Below are positions 23,032 through 29,673 of a stretch of DNA of 42,753 nt, piece after piece. Position 1 is the first letter of the stretch. The number at the start of each line of letters is the position of its first letter. Position numbers and translations under genes: made by a program. Source of the stretch: a virus; IMG/VR virus record IMGVR_UViG_3300013126_000073, positions 1 through 42,753 of that record; one strand, 5' to 3'. Under the pieces are notes generated by a model, which worked only from the letters and a program-made list of their open reading frames with translations, searched no databases and had not been told where the DNA came from.

Positions 23032-23099
23032 TAGTGGCCAATGGGTTACCTAGCGGATCTGCTAGAGTAGATTAAGCAATACTGCCCCATTGGCCACTA
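23032..23099 (-). promoter_or_regulatory. Long branched hairpin in the gap after the GC-rich gene
   Basis: A perfect 14-bp inverted repeat (TAGTGGCCAATGGG / CCCATTGGCCACTA) encloses 40 bases, which contain a second 5-bp stem (CTAGC / GCTAG). It is the longest perfect stem in the window. It starts 27 bases after the stop of the 23126-23662 gene. No T-run follows. It could protect the 3' end of an abundant mRNA, be cut by RNase III, or be a small structured RNA. Part of the stem resembles the CATTGG.TTACC palindrome core of P2 and P3. Confidence 0.7.
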
Positions 23100-23125
23100 T
23101 TCAATTTGGATCAGAAGGATTTAGA

Positions 23126-23662
23126 CTAGACGTCCCAGTCCTCATCCTCGGCTTCCTCAGCCTTCTTGGCGGGCTTCTCAGCCTTGGCCTTCTTAGTCTC
23201 CTTGACGGGGGCCGCTTCGACCTTCTTCACCTTGGTGGCTTCCTTGGCTTCCTTGGCCTTGCGAGCATCGTCCTTCGTGATCAGCCCCTCGTAGTACTGG
23301 AGTTCACGCTTGGACTCAGGCTTCAGGCCACGCTTCTTGCACTCGTCGAAGAGTTCCTTGGCGGACTTCTCAGCGACCTTCTCAGCCTTGGGAGCCTTGG
23401 CAGCCTTCACAGGCTTCTCGTCCTCTTCGGCCTCAGTCTCTTCGGTGTCCTCAGTCTCCTGAATGTCACCCTTGAGAACACCCTCGATCTTGCGAGCCGT
23501 GATGTACTCAGGCAGCGCCTTCAGGATCTCCACACCGGCTTCGTTGGTCTGACCAGCGAGAACCGCGAAAATGGGGAACCGCTTGCCGATGTTCTGGATG
23601 TCCTCACGATTGCCGCTCTTGATCGCCTCGACCGCTTCTCCAACCTTCCAATTCTTAGCCAT
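23126..23662 (-). CDS. GC-rich SAP-module protein with Lys/Ala/Glu-rich tail
   Basis: A 178-residue protein. An N-terminal domain (1-65: MAKNWKVGEAVEAIKSG, then GVEILKALPEYITARKIEGV) is followed by an acidic linker (70-83), a SAP-like motif at 100-129 (SAKELFDECKKRGLKPESKR), and a histone-H1-like tail built from Lys, Ala, Glu and Pro, ending EDEDWDV. The SAP part matches the two SAP copies in the ssDNA-binding protein at 37397-38281. The gene is strikingly GC-rich compared with its neighbours, with GC-ending codons such as GAG, AAG, GCC and CTT/CTC. It could be a DNA-binding or DNA-condensing protein made in large amounts; this is inference. Start preceded by AGAGGTAAATATC. Confidence 0.65.
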   Translation of the reverse strand: MAKNWKVGEAVEAIKSGNREDIQNIGKRFPIFAVLAGQTNEAGVEILKALPEYITARKIEGVLKGDIQETEDTEETEAEEDEKPVKAAKAPKAEKVAEKSAKELFDECKKRGLKPESKRELQYYEGLITKDDARKAKEAKEATKVKKVEAAPVKETKKAKAEKPAKKAEEAEDEDWDV

Positions 23663-23709
23663 GATATTTACCTCTTTCTTTCTTCTTTTATTTTAAGGGA
23701 ATTTCACCC

Positions 23710-23877
23710 TTAATGATTTACTTTGATTATACCAGAAAGTTCAAACTCATTGATCATTGTTGCCATTGTTTTTGGTTCAAGCTCATACTCATATTCTCTA
23801 ATTAGCGCCTGCTGCTCATTTTTGCTTTTCGCATTCACCATTTTGTTTTCGAATTCTCTTTCGATTTGTTCAGGCAT
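23710..23877 (-). CDS. Small charged protein of unknown function (55 residues)
   Basis: A 55-residue gene with a near-perfect ribosome binding site (GGAGGTGCAGAATG). It reads MPEQIEREFENKMVNAKSKN at the start and ends SGIIKVNH. It is charged and helical. It fills the gap between the 23929-24420 gene and the GC-rich gene, in the same direction. No family recognised. Confidence 0.65.
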   Translation of the reverse strand: MPEQIEREFENKMVNAKSKNEQQALIREYEYELEPKTMATMINEFELSGIIKVNH

Positions 23878-23928
23878 TCTGCACCTCCATGCAATACTTT
23901 ATATTTCACCGGCATTTACCGGATTGAT

Positions 23929-24420
23929 CTAGCCTTCCTTAAACCACTCAAATCCTACGTACTCTCCAGTTACCATATTTGTATGCCATCTAACATAATT
24001 GTATTGGCCAGTGTATGCTCCACACATTCCACCACCAGAGCCAGCTTCAAACTTTACCCAGCATGGAACCCTAATGTAATCTTCCTTCCAACCGGTCTTG
24101 AACTTCATTGCCTTCACGGAAGAAGCAAATATTCCATCACTAACAATCTTCATACCATATCTAGTATCAACCCAACGATATTGATGGACTTTATTGTCAT
24201 TATCTCTGAAGCAATGAAGATCCATAAGCCCGTCGCCATTCAAAACTTCAATCATCATTTTGCACTTTGAGATGCCTTTTTCTTCTGTATTCTGAGACAT
24301 AAAGCAATCATCCATATCGGTCTTTCCGGAAGCGATTCTGATATACCGATTCTCGATTGCCTCTTCCAGATTTTCCATTTCGTTCTGGATTTCTTGAGCC
24401 AATTCTTTTCCGTATTTCAT
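23929..24420 (-). CDS. Protein of unknown function
   Basis: A 163-residue protein that starts one base after the stop of the previous gene (TGAAATG), so translation is probably coupled; upstream ATGs lie inside that gene. It begins with a helical, acidic part (ELAQEIQNEMENLEEAIENR) followed by a beta-rich part with several aromatic residues (MDLHCFRDNDNKVHQYRWVD; KTGWKEDYIRVPCWVKFEAG). No catalytic motif is apparent. It is part of the P2 transcription unit. Confidence 0.6.
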   Translation of the reverse strand: MKYGKELAQEIQNEMENLEEAIENRYIRIASGKTDMDDCFMSQNTEEKGISKCKMMIEVLNGDGLMDLHCFRDNDNKVHQYRWVDTRYGMKIVSDGIFASSVKAMKFKTGWKEDYIRVPCWVKFEAGSGGGMCGAYTGQYNYVRWHTNMVTGEYVGFEWFKEG

Positions 24421-24421
24421 T

Positions 24422-24778
24422 TCACTTGCCTGCTTTCTTAGCAATAAGCTCATTGAGCCTTTCAACACGCTTAACATTATCTGCATTTATTTGAGCAATT
24501 TCTGCTTCGAATCTTTTAAGCGCTTCCATACGAATGCTTTCCGTATTTTCTATTGCCTTACGAAGTCTCTCAATTTCCTGATCATTATAATAAGCTTCTT
24601 CAACCGCAACTCCGTAATAAGGTCCTTTGTATCCGCGATTGTATTTGTTTCCTGGACTCATTGTGGTATGCGCTTTGAAACCCATTTCACGATATTTTTT
24701 TGCTTCTGCTACTGCATCACTTTTGAATACAGAATAGAAGCAAGTGGATTGGAACTTGATGTTTTCATTGCTATTCAT
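24422..24778 (-). CDS. Protein of unknown function with C-terminal coiled coil
   Basis: A 118-residue protein, ATG at 24778 after GAGGAGGCAAAGTAAA. The first part contains FYSVFKSDAVAEAKKYREMG and GNKYNRGYKGPYYGVAVEEA; the second half (YNDQEIERLRKAIENTESIR onward) is a coiled coil. I recognise no family. It follows the 24780-25013 gene by one base and overlaps nothing else. Confidence 0.6.
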   Translation of the reverse strand: MNSNENIKFQSTCFYSVFKSDAVAEAKKYREMGFKAHTTMSPGNKYNRGYKGPYYGVAVEEAYYNDQEIERLRKAIENTESIRMEALKRFEAEIAQINADNVKRVERLNELIAKKAGK

Positions 24779-24779
24779 T

Positions 24780-25013
24780 TTACTTTGCCTCCTCAGCACT
24801 AATAATTCTGTCATAATTATTTTCCAATTCCAAATTCCGGTATCCGCATTTGAAAGTCTTTTCCCATTCCTTTTTGTCCTTGAGGTACATTGTTCTGTAT
24901 ATTTCTCTAAAATTCCAATTCTTATCTTCCGGATCAACTTCCATCCAATAATAAAGATCCTTAACAACTGCTTCGATTTCCATGCTAATTTTTGGAATTT
25001 TGAAGGATTTCAT
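24780..25013 (-). CDS. Small protein of unknown function, first gene after promoter P2
   Basis: A 77-residue protein starting at ATG 25013 after AGGAGGCACCAA. It is rich in aromatic and charged residues (VVKDLYYWMEVDPEDKNWNF; REIYRTMYLKDKKEWEKTFK). Family unknown. It is the first gene behind promoter P2 and its palindrome. Confidence 0.6.
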   Translation of the reverse strand: MKSFKIPKISMEIEAVVKDLYYWMEVDPEDKNWNFREIYRTMYLKDKKEWEKTFKCGYRNLELENNYDRIISAEEAK

Positions 25014-25035
25014 TTGGTGCCTCCTAGGCCTCTAA

Positions 25036-25054
25036 GGTAACCCCAATGATTACC
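25036..25054. promoter_or_regulatory. Palindrome P2 (operator or 5' mRNA hairpin)
   Basis: GGTAATCATTGGGGTTACC (minus strand) starts eight bases after the -10 box of P2. It has the same core as the P3 palindrome (GGTA...CATTGG...TACC). Confidence 0.7.
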
Positions 25055-25062
25055 ATGTTTAC

Positions 25063-25091
25063 ATCTTATCATACCTCAGGATGGTTGTAAA
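25063..25091 (-). promoter_or_regulatory. Promoter P2: TTTACA-N17-TAAGAT
   Basis: TTTACA (25086-25091) and TAAGAT (25063-25068) are 17 bases apart. The text around the -10 (GGTATGATAAGATGTAA) matches P1 (GGTATGATATGATGTAA) at 16 of 17 positions. It faces the 24780-25013 gene and the packaging genes beyond. Confidence 0.8.
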
Positions 25092-25108
25092 GGCTTTTTT
25101 GAAAGTTC

Positions 25109-25348
25109 TTAAGTGACTTCCTGCCCAACCTTGTCAAGTGCTTCGTTGAGTGCATTCCGTAGGTCATGAAGGGCTTTCACACCGTCAATATGGATTGCTC
25201 CCTTCATGAACATTGTGGTCTGCTTGTTGCCTTCTACCACTACCAGCTGCTGAGCAAGAGTAAACGAATCAGATCCGGCCATCTTACTGATAACAATATT
25301 TCTGCTGTCCTGGATCCTAGCCTTTGAAAGCTCCTTGAATTCAGCCAT
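25109..25348 (-). CDS. Protein of unknown function
   Basis: A 79-residue protein. ATG 25348 follows GAGGAAGAATAAA; longer upstream readings overlap the previous gene and are not supported. It begins MAEFKELSKARIQDSRNIVI and ends LRNALNEALDKVGQEVT, with a central beta part (SFTLAQQLVVVEGNKQTTMF). It could bind a partner or nucleic acid, but no family is recognised. It is the last gene of the P1 unit before P2. Confidence 0.6.
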   Translation of the reverse strand: MAEFKELSKARIQDSRNIVISKMAGSDSFTLAQQLVVVEGNKQTTMFMKGAIHIDGVKALHDLRNALNEALDKVGQEVT

Positions 25349-25349
25349 T

Positions 25350-25706
25350 TTATTCTTCCTCACTCTCTTCGATATCTGCTTCAAGCATAATCTTAAATGG
25401 TTCGTCTCCATAAAGAGTATGCATGTTGCCTGCATCACATTGATCAACCATACTATTGAATTTGATTGTCCCCTCGCCATCGTGGTCGACACTGATATTC
25501 TTAACCATAAAAGTACCAAGCTTTTCCGGTCGACCTTCACTTCGTTTAATCGAGACCCCTACGTTTTCATTCAACATTTGGATTGTCTTGATGTATTCGC
25601 TAAGGTCACCATATTCAAATTTGAATGTGATGTCCACCGACCCGTTTGTTCTAACACTATGGCCACCATATCTTGCAATTGTCTTGATCTTCACTTTTTC
25701 TGCCAT
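25350..25706 (-). CDS. Beta-rich protein of unknown function
   Basis: A 118-residue protein with AAAGGAGAGAATAAA before the ATG. The sequence is beta-rich (SVDITFKFEYGDLSEYIKTI; LGTFMVKNISVDHDGEGTIK) with an acidic end (EADIEESEEE). No catalytic motif. It overlaps the nuclease-like gene by 16 bases and is followed after one base by the 25109-25348 gene, so the three are co-translated. Confidence 0.6.
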   Translation of the reverse strand: MAEKVKIKTIARYGGHSVRTNGSVDITFKFEYGDLSEYIKTIQMLNENVGVSIKRSEGRPEKLGTFMVKNISVDHDGEGTIKFNSMVDQCDAGNMHTLYGDEPFKIMLEADIEESEEE

Positions 25707-26140
25707 TTTATTCTCTCCTTTTCTTTTTCATTCCAGAATTTGCTTCTATTACCAGATTTTATTTGCTTCTTTTCAACTACTGCTGTTGTCTCAACTTCTA
25801 TCGTTTCTCGCTTTTCACTATTTCCAGTCTTTATGTATTTTGCAACATCATTTATGTCGCTCAACCTGGTTAAGATAAATATATCATTTGACTTCAAGAA
25901 TTGGATTATGAATATTGGTATTTTATGTGCAACACCAGCATTGTATTCTAGTGCGCATATGTCCTGAAGCTTTATCCCAATACTATTTGCATCAGTTGAT
26001 TTTAGTTGAGCAATTATATGCTCGTTCTGACCGTCTTCCTTTTCTGTGAACCATGAACCAGATGCCATTGTTGGATTCAAACCAATACTTTTCATCAATT
26101 CTTTTTCATTTTTGATGTAGAACTTACCGGTCCTTCGCAT
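25691..26140 (-). CDS. PD-(D/E)XK-like protein (possible Holliday-junction resolvase or nuclease)
   Basis: A 149-residue protein. Residues 26-60 (ASGSWFTEKEDGQNEHIIAQ, then LKSTDANSIGIKLQDI) follow the pattern of small restriction-endonuclease-fold proteins: Ser-Gly loop, acidic residues, then a beta strand with x-x-K followed by Ser/Thr and a Leu-Asp-Ile helix. The strand carries QLK rather than the usual ExK, a change known in some families of the fold. The second half, after residue 105, is basic and flexible (KSGNRSKFWNEKEKERIKWQ). It may be a resolvase-like nuclease supporting recombination or an inactive relative. Confidence in the fold is moderate. Confidence 0.45.
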   Translation of the reverse strand: MRRTGKFYIKNEKELMKSIGLNPTMASGSWFTEKEDGQNEHIIAQLKSTDANSIGIKLQDICALEYNAGVAHKIPIFIIQFLKSNDIFILTRLSDINDVAKYIKTGNSEKRETIEVETTAVVEKKQIKSGNRSKFWNEKEKERIKWQKK

Positions 26141-26417
26141 TAAAGAATTCCTCTACATTTACTTTAGTATTGATTACTATGAATCCATTCTTTATATATT
26201 CATTTGTATGGAAATCAAGCAACTCTTCTGTTTCACATATCATCTTTCTTGCTAATGCAACATTACCTTTCAATACACAAATAATTGCATGCTGGTTGTT
26301 CTTCTTAAACAATTCATTTGCCTGATTGATTACACCAACCAACGCCTTTTTGTGCATTGTATATGTTTGACCATTTATGAAGTAATTATAGTATTTTGTA
26401 TTATTATTTTTGAACAT
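26124..26417 (-). CDS. Protein of unknown function
   Basis: A 97-residue protein. ATG 26417 follows GAGGAGGCAATTG; it lies inside the end of the previous gene. The sequence (YFINGQTYTMHKKALVGVIN; ALARKMICETEELLDFHTNE) shows an alpha/beta pattern but no recognised domain. Overlaps at both ends show that it is co-translated with its neighbours. Confidence 0.6.
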   Translation of the reverse strand: MFKNNNTKYYNYFINGQTYTMHKKALVGVINQANELFKKNNQHAIICVLKGNVALARKMICETEELLDFHTNEYIKNGFIVINTKVNVEEFFNAKDR

Positions 26418-26586
26418 CAATTGCCTCCTCATCTAAGTTGAAATCAATTCTTAATTCTTTACTGTCCCTAGCAACTGATGCTCCTATTTCTGCATACCTT
26501 TTAACCAGCATCCATACTGCACGATCAGCACTGCATAAGAACCTCAGCCTTTCGTCCATTTTGTTTATTGCTTCTTCTATCTTCAT
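26404..26586 (-). CDS. Small protein of unknown function
   Basis: A 60-residue helical protein (MKIEEAINKMDERLRFLCSA; RAVWMLVKRYAEIGASVARD). Only a moderate ribosome binding site (GGATAGGGATTAAAT) precedes the ATG, but the gene follows the previous stop by five bases. Family unknown. Confidence 0.55.
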   Translation of the reverse strand: MKIEEAINKMDERLRFLCSADRAVWMLVKRYAEIGASVARDSKELRIDFNLDEEAIDVQK

Positions 26587-26591
26587 TTTAT

Positions 26592-26954
26592 TTAATCCCT
26601 ATCCTCTCTACCATAACTGTGGAACATTGATCCAATCATGTAAAGAGTCTGAAGCGAAGGAGAGTCTTTAATATGCTTCTCAAAAGAAGTCTTTGCTTCG
26701 CAAGTATATTTAATATGACATTCTTCACATTCCATACAAAGTGTGCGAATTGAGCAGACTTTTTGAAGATAGTTGATTTCATCATTTTTTGTTTTGATGA
26801 TCTTATCCTTGTTTTGAATATCAATCTTATTGTTTGCAATTTCTTTCTTCAATTCACGAATAATTGCTGCCTGCTCTTCTGAAGTCTTTGTTGCGCTTGA
26901 TGCGAGTTGCTTCTTCAGTTCCTCCATGTTGATGAATTTCTTTTCACTGCCCAT
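26592..26954 (-). CDS. Coiled-coil protein with a cysteine cluster
   Basis: A 120-residue protein. Residues ~9-65 form a coiled coil (SEEQAAIIRELKKEIANNKI; KTKNDEINYLQK). Residues 67-85 hold five cysteines and a histidine (CSIRTLCMECEECHIKYTC), suggesting a small zinc-binding site. It starts with AAAGGAGAAGAGAAA. Its stop is followed by the next gene and its start overlaps the LigA-like gene by 11 bases. Role unknown; a DNA-metabolism accessory is possible by context. Confidence 0.6.
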   Translation of the reverse strand: MGSEKKFINMEELKKQLASSATKTSEEQAAIIRELKKEIANNKIDIQNKDKIIKTKNDEINYLQKVCSIRTLCMECEECHIKYTCEAKTSFEKHIKDSPSLQTLYMIGSMFHSYGREDRD

Positions 26955-27261
26955 TTTCTCTTCTCCTTTTCAGTATTGCTTCTGCATCTCTTTGTATCAG
27001 CTTTCGCAATTCCTTGGGTGTCTTGCTATACAAATCGAATCCAGTGTTTCCATCAAATCCGATAAATATTTTGTAATACCGAGAATCAGTTGCTTTGTTT
27101 TTATTGAGCATTTGTTTTAGTTGTTTACAATTGTTGTCAAACATTTCATCTGATACTGTTGCATCATCTAACTCATAATACAGATAGGAATGAACTAATA
27201 TCCATCGCTGAAGTAATTGTATTTTATCTAACTCAGAAATATAAGGATTTATGAACTTCAT
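26944..27261 (-). CDS. Stand-alone protein resembling domain Ia of NAD-dependent DNA ligase
   Basis: A 105-residue protein. Residues 10-50 contain KIQLLQRWILVHSYLYYELD followed by DATVSDEMFD, which follows the pattern of LigA domain Ia (L...I..H...YY.LD...ISD..YD), the part that binds the nicotinamide mononucleotide half of NAD. Neither an adenylation domain nor other LigA parts are visible nearby. It may be a split or regulatory ligase partner, or an NMN/NAD-binding protein. GGTGGTGAAGAA precedes the ATG. It follows the RuvC-like gene. Confidence 0.55.
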   Translation of the reverse strand: MKFINPYISELDKIQLLQRWILVHSYLYYELDDATVSDEMFDNNCKQLKQMLNKNKATDSRYYKIFIGFDGNTGFDLYSKTPKELRKLIQRDAEAILKRRRENGQ

Positions 27262-27309
27262 TTCTTCACCACCTATATATTATATTATATACTATTATAT
27301 ATATAGCGG

Positions 27310-27909
27310 TTAGAAGTTTTCCAATTTCAATTTCATTTCTTCTGAGTCAATTGCTCCATACAAAGCAATACAGATAGCATCTGCAATATCATCATTGTAT
27401 TTCACTTTGCCTTTGTTCTTTCCTTTTTGTTCGATATATCTGATTTTGTTTTCAAATCCGAGCTCTATCACTTTGCGAACTGTTGCTTCCTTCTTTGCAA
27501 TTACTCCATCCATCTTCTCATCCGATTTACACGTCCCCAGGATGGCTTTCTTCCATGCCCTTGTGTCTACTGAGTAAGTATCCACCTCAAATTGGCGGGA
27601 AGTGTCTATGACGGTCGAGATCAACGCAGAAGTGGACTTGATGTATGCCATACTTATGAATCCAGCAGAGAATTGCCTAAGCCTCTCTACAACTACAATA
27701 ATATCCTCATCGCCTTTGTATCCAAGTGCTTGCAATTTATAGAAAAGCTTAGCAATCAATTCCTGAACAGCAAACCTTCTTTCAGTATTATTTCTAAATA
27801 TTGTTAGATCTTTGCAGGATGCTGTGACTATCTTTCCTTCGATACAAATAGCATATCCGAAATTCTTATAACTCTGATCAAATCCGATTGTGACACTTCT
27901 ACCTTCCAT
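27310..27909 (-). CDS. RuvC-like Holliday junction resolvase
   Basis: A 199-residue protein of the RuvC/RNase H fold. Conserved acidic residues are Asp11 in IGFDQSYKNFGYA, Glu74 in IIVVVERLRQ, and Asp172-173/Asp176 in KYNDDIADAICIALYG. It probably resolves branched DNA before packaging. Lys-rich insert at 161-169 is typical of phage members. It overlaps the Cas4-like nuclease gene by 11 bases, and its start has GGAGGATCAAATTAG. Next to RecA and polymerase genes it completes a recombination-replication module. Confidence 0.85.
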   Translation of the reverse strand: MEGRSVTIGFDQSYKNFGYAICIEGKIVTASCKDLTIFRNNTERRFAVQELIAKLFYKLQALGYKGDEDIIVVVERLRQFSAGFISMAYIKSTSALISTVIDTSRQFEVDTYSVDTRAWKKAILGTCKSDEKMDGVIAKKEATVRKVIELGFENKIRYIEQKGKNKGKVKYNDDIADAICIALYGAIDSEEMKLKLENF

Positions 27910-28723
27910 CTAATTTGATCCTCCCCATCCCTACATTGAAGCATGCATCCTTCATTGCACAAGATTCAGCTCTTTTGCAATTAGAAGAACCACATATTCT
28001 TGCAGGCATCTTCTTATTCTTCTCTAATTCTTTCTTGTATGTTTTGATAGCTTCAATTCTCTCAATAAATGGCAGAACGACATCCTTATTGAAATCATAT
28101 GCAAATATCTTGAAGTCCTGCGTATTCTTATCTTCAGCTAATACAAAGCCTCGCTTCATACCAGTCAAATACATATAGAATTGTAGTTGCTTCATACCTG
28201 ATGGATGCTCAGTCATATTCTTGAACTGATATGTATTCACAGATTTAATTTCAACTACATATTCTTTCCCATTGATCAATGCAGGGCATATATCTGGAGT
28301 ATAGCTCAAACAAATATCTTCCAAATATCTAGTCCTATCACAATCATTCTTATCAGCTAATTCTCCTCTAATAAACAGCCTCTGCCATTTCTCATGAATT
28401 GAATTGCCTTCTTCAAATATCCTTTTCAATTTGACCATGATCTGCCTGCCTTGGATCTGCTTGTAATAAAGGCTCAATACTTGCTCTCTAAAGCAGAAGT
28501 CTTTTTCACCTACAATTAGTGCAGATGCATGCAATCCAGCCCTTTCATGGTCATATCCATTCTTAGATAATACCAAGCGTACAAACTTTGATTCTTCAAT
28601 TGTGTTTGGATCCAGATAAAACAATTTATTCAGCCTTTGTTCTATCAACATAGCAGTTGCTGATTCCATTTGGTTCTTATGCTTTCCAATGCTTCCAAGC
28701 AGGTCATCTTTAAGCGAACCCAT
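27899..28723 (-). CDS. Cas4/AddB-like PD-(D/E)XK nuclease with Fe-S cysteines
   Basis: A 274-residue RecB-family nuclease. Motifs in order are His110 (GNSIHEKWQ), Asp144 (YTPDICPAL), Glu158-x-Lys160 (VVEIKSVNTY) and Gln179/181 (MKQLQFYMYL). One Cys at 77 and a C-terminal group at 244, 249, 255 and 261 (CGSSNCKRAESCAMKDAC) match the arrangement of Cas4 and AddB 4Fe-4S nucleases. It probably processes DNA ends as a 5'-3' exonuclease for recombination. No CRISPR array or other cas genes are present, so the Cas4 likeness means fold, not CRISPR function. It lies between recA and the resolvase gene. Confidence 0.85.
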   Translation of the reverse strand: MGSLKDDLLGSIGKHKNQMESATAMLIEQRLNKLFYLDPNTIEESKFVRLVLSKNGYDHERAGLHASALIVGEKDFCFREQVLSLYYKQIQGRQIMVKLKRIFEEGNSIHEKWQRLFIRGELADKNDCDRTRYLEDICLSYTPDICPALINGKEYVVEIKSVNTYQFKNMTEHPSGMKQLQFYMYLTGMKRGFVLAEDKNTQDFKIFAYDFNKDVVLPFIERIEAIKTYKKELEKNKKMPARICGSSNCKRAESCAMKDACFNVGMGRIKLDGR

Positions 28724-28737
28724 TTTATTCTCCTTTC

Positions 28738-29673
28738 TTAATCTTCTTCTTCATATTCTTCTCGTTCTTTTCTTCTCTCTTTGCTTGACTTCATCTTTTC
28801 TTTTCTAATTCCATTTATATCATCAAAGGAGACAAAGCCTCTATCAAAAATAAGAGGAAGCTCAGCCTCACCCATTGGATTACATACTTTAGATTTTACT
28901 ACCTTACACTTGGTTATCATACCAATCTTTTCTGTTTGTGCAGAATTACCTGGATCTTTATTAGGAATCTCAATCCATCCTTTACGAGCCATTTGTATTC
29001 TTACACTACTATAATGCTTTGGAGCCCTTCCGCCTGGCGTATCTGTCTTTTCACCAAACATCATTGCATCCATTTTGTCACGCACTTGATTGATCAATAT
29101 GACTGTAGTACCAGTGCACTCTACCACTTCTTCCAATAAAGGCAGATATTTATGCATTAACCTAGCAACTCCACCCATTCTATCATTTGTCACTTCATCT
29201 TTATTTATTGACATCTTCAGTTTATCAAGGTCATCCTTCGGTTTACAAGCAGGAATAGAGTCCAATACAATCAATGGTATACCAGCCTCAGCGAAGGACA
29301 CCATCTTGCCCATGGCCTGCTCGCCATACTTAGCCCTATATACTAACATTTGCTTAGGACGATTCCCGAAGACCCTTGCTCGCTCATTGTCAAATGTGCC
29401 TTCAATTGGAATATATAAACACATCGAATGTAACGAGCTCAAATGATATCCAAGCGTAGTCTTGCCTGACATCTCAGGACCAAACACTTCAATGATTCTA
29501 CCTTCAGGCATACCACCACCGAGTATATGATCTAAATCCTCAATACCAGTTGACCATCGCGGAATCTTAAGAACTGCATTCTTTGATCCCAAGCTGAATA
29601 TTGCTCCTTCTCCTTCTTTCTTGTCAATGCTAGCACAAAGCTGCATTATTTTTTCCTTATTTGTTTTAGCCAT
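28738..29673 (-). CDS. recA: RecA-like recombinase
   Basis: A 311-residue RecA relative. It has Walker A GPEMSGKT at 65-72, the LIVLDSIPA Walker B strand near 133-141, and the L2 region ILINQVRDKMDAMMFGEKTD followed by TPGGRAPKHYSSVRI. It lacks the N-terminal core-flanking and long C-terminal domain of bacterial RecA, as is normal in phages; a basic/acidic tail is present. It promotes strand exchange in repair or recombination-dependent replication. It overlaps the SleB-like gene by eight bases with GAGGTG at the start. It sits with nuclease and resolvase genes. Confidence 0.92.
   Translation of the reverse strand: MAKTNKEKIMQLCASIDKKEGEGAIFSLGSKNAVLKIPRWSTGIEDLDHILGGGMPEGRIIEVFGPEMSGKTTLGYHLSSLHSMCLYIPIEGTFDNERARVFGNRPKQMLVYRAKYGEQAMGKMVSFAEAGIPLIVLDSIPACKPKDDLDKLKMSINKDEVTNDRMGGVARLMHKYLPLLEEVVECTGTTVILINQVRDKMDAMMFGEKTDTPGGRAPKHYSSVRIQMARKGWIEIPNKDPGNSAQTEKIGMITKCKVVKSKVCNPMGEAELPLIFDRGFVSFDDINGIRKEKMKSSKERRKEREEYEEED

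Noticed and set aside
23032-23099. tRNA or tRNA-like element
   Set aside because: The element has about 68 bases and an inner stem, but the outer stem is 14 bp rather than 7, and no T-arm GTTC or anticodon arm can be placed. No other tRNA was seen in the window.
27899-28723. CRISPR-associated Cas4
   Set aside because: The nuclease motif and Fe-S cysteines resemble Cas4, but no repeats, Cas1 or Cas2 are present; phage recombination nucleases of this type are common.
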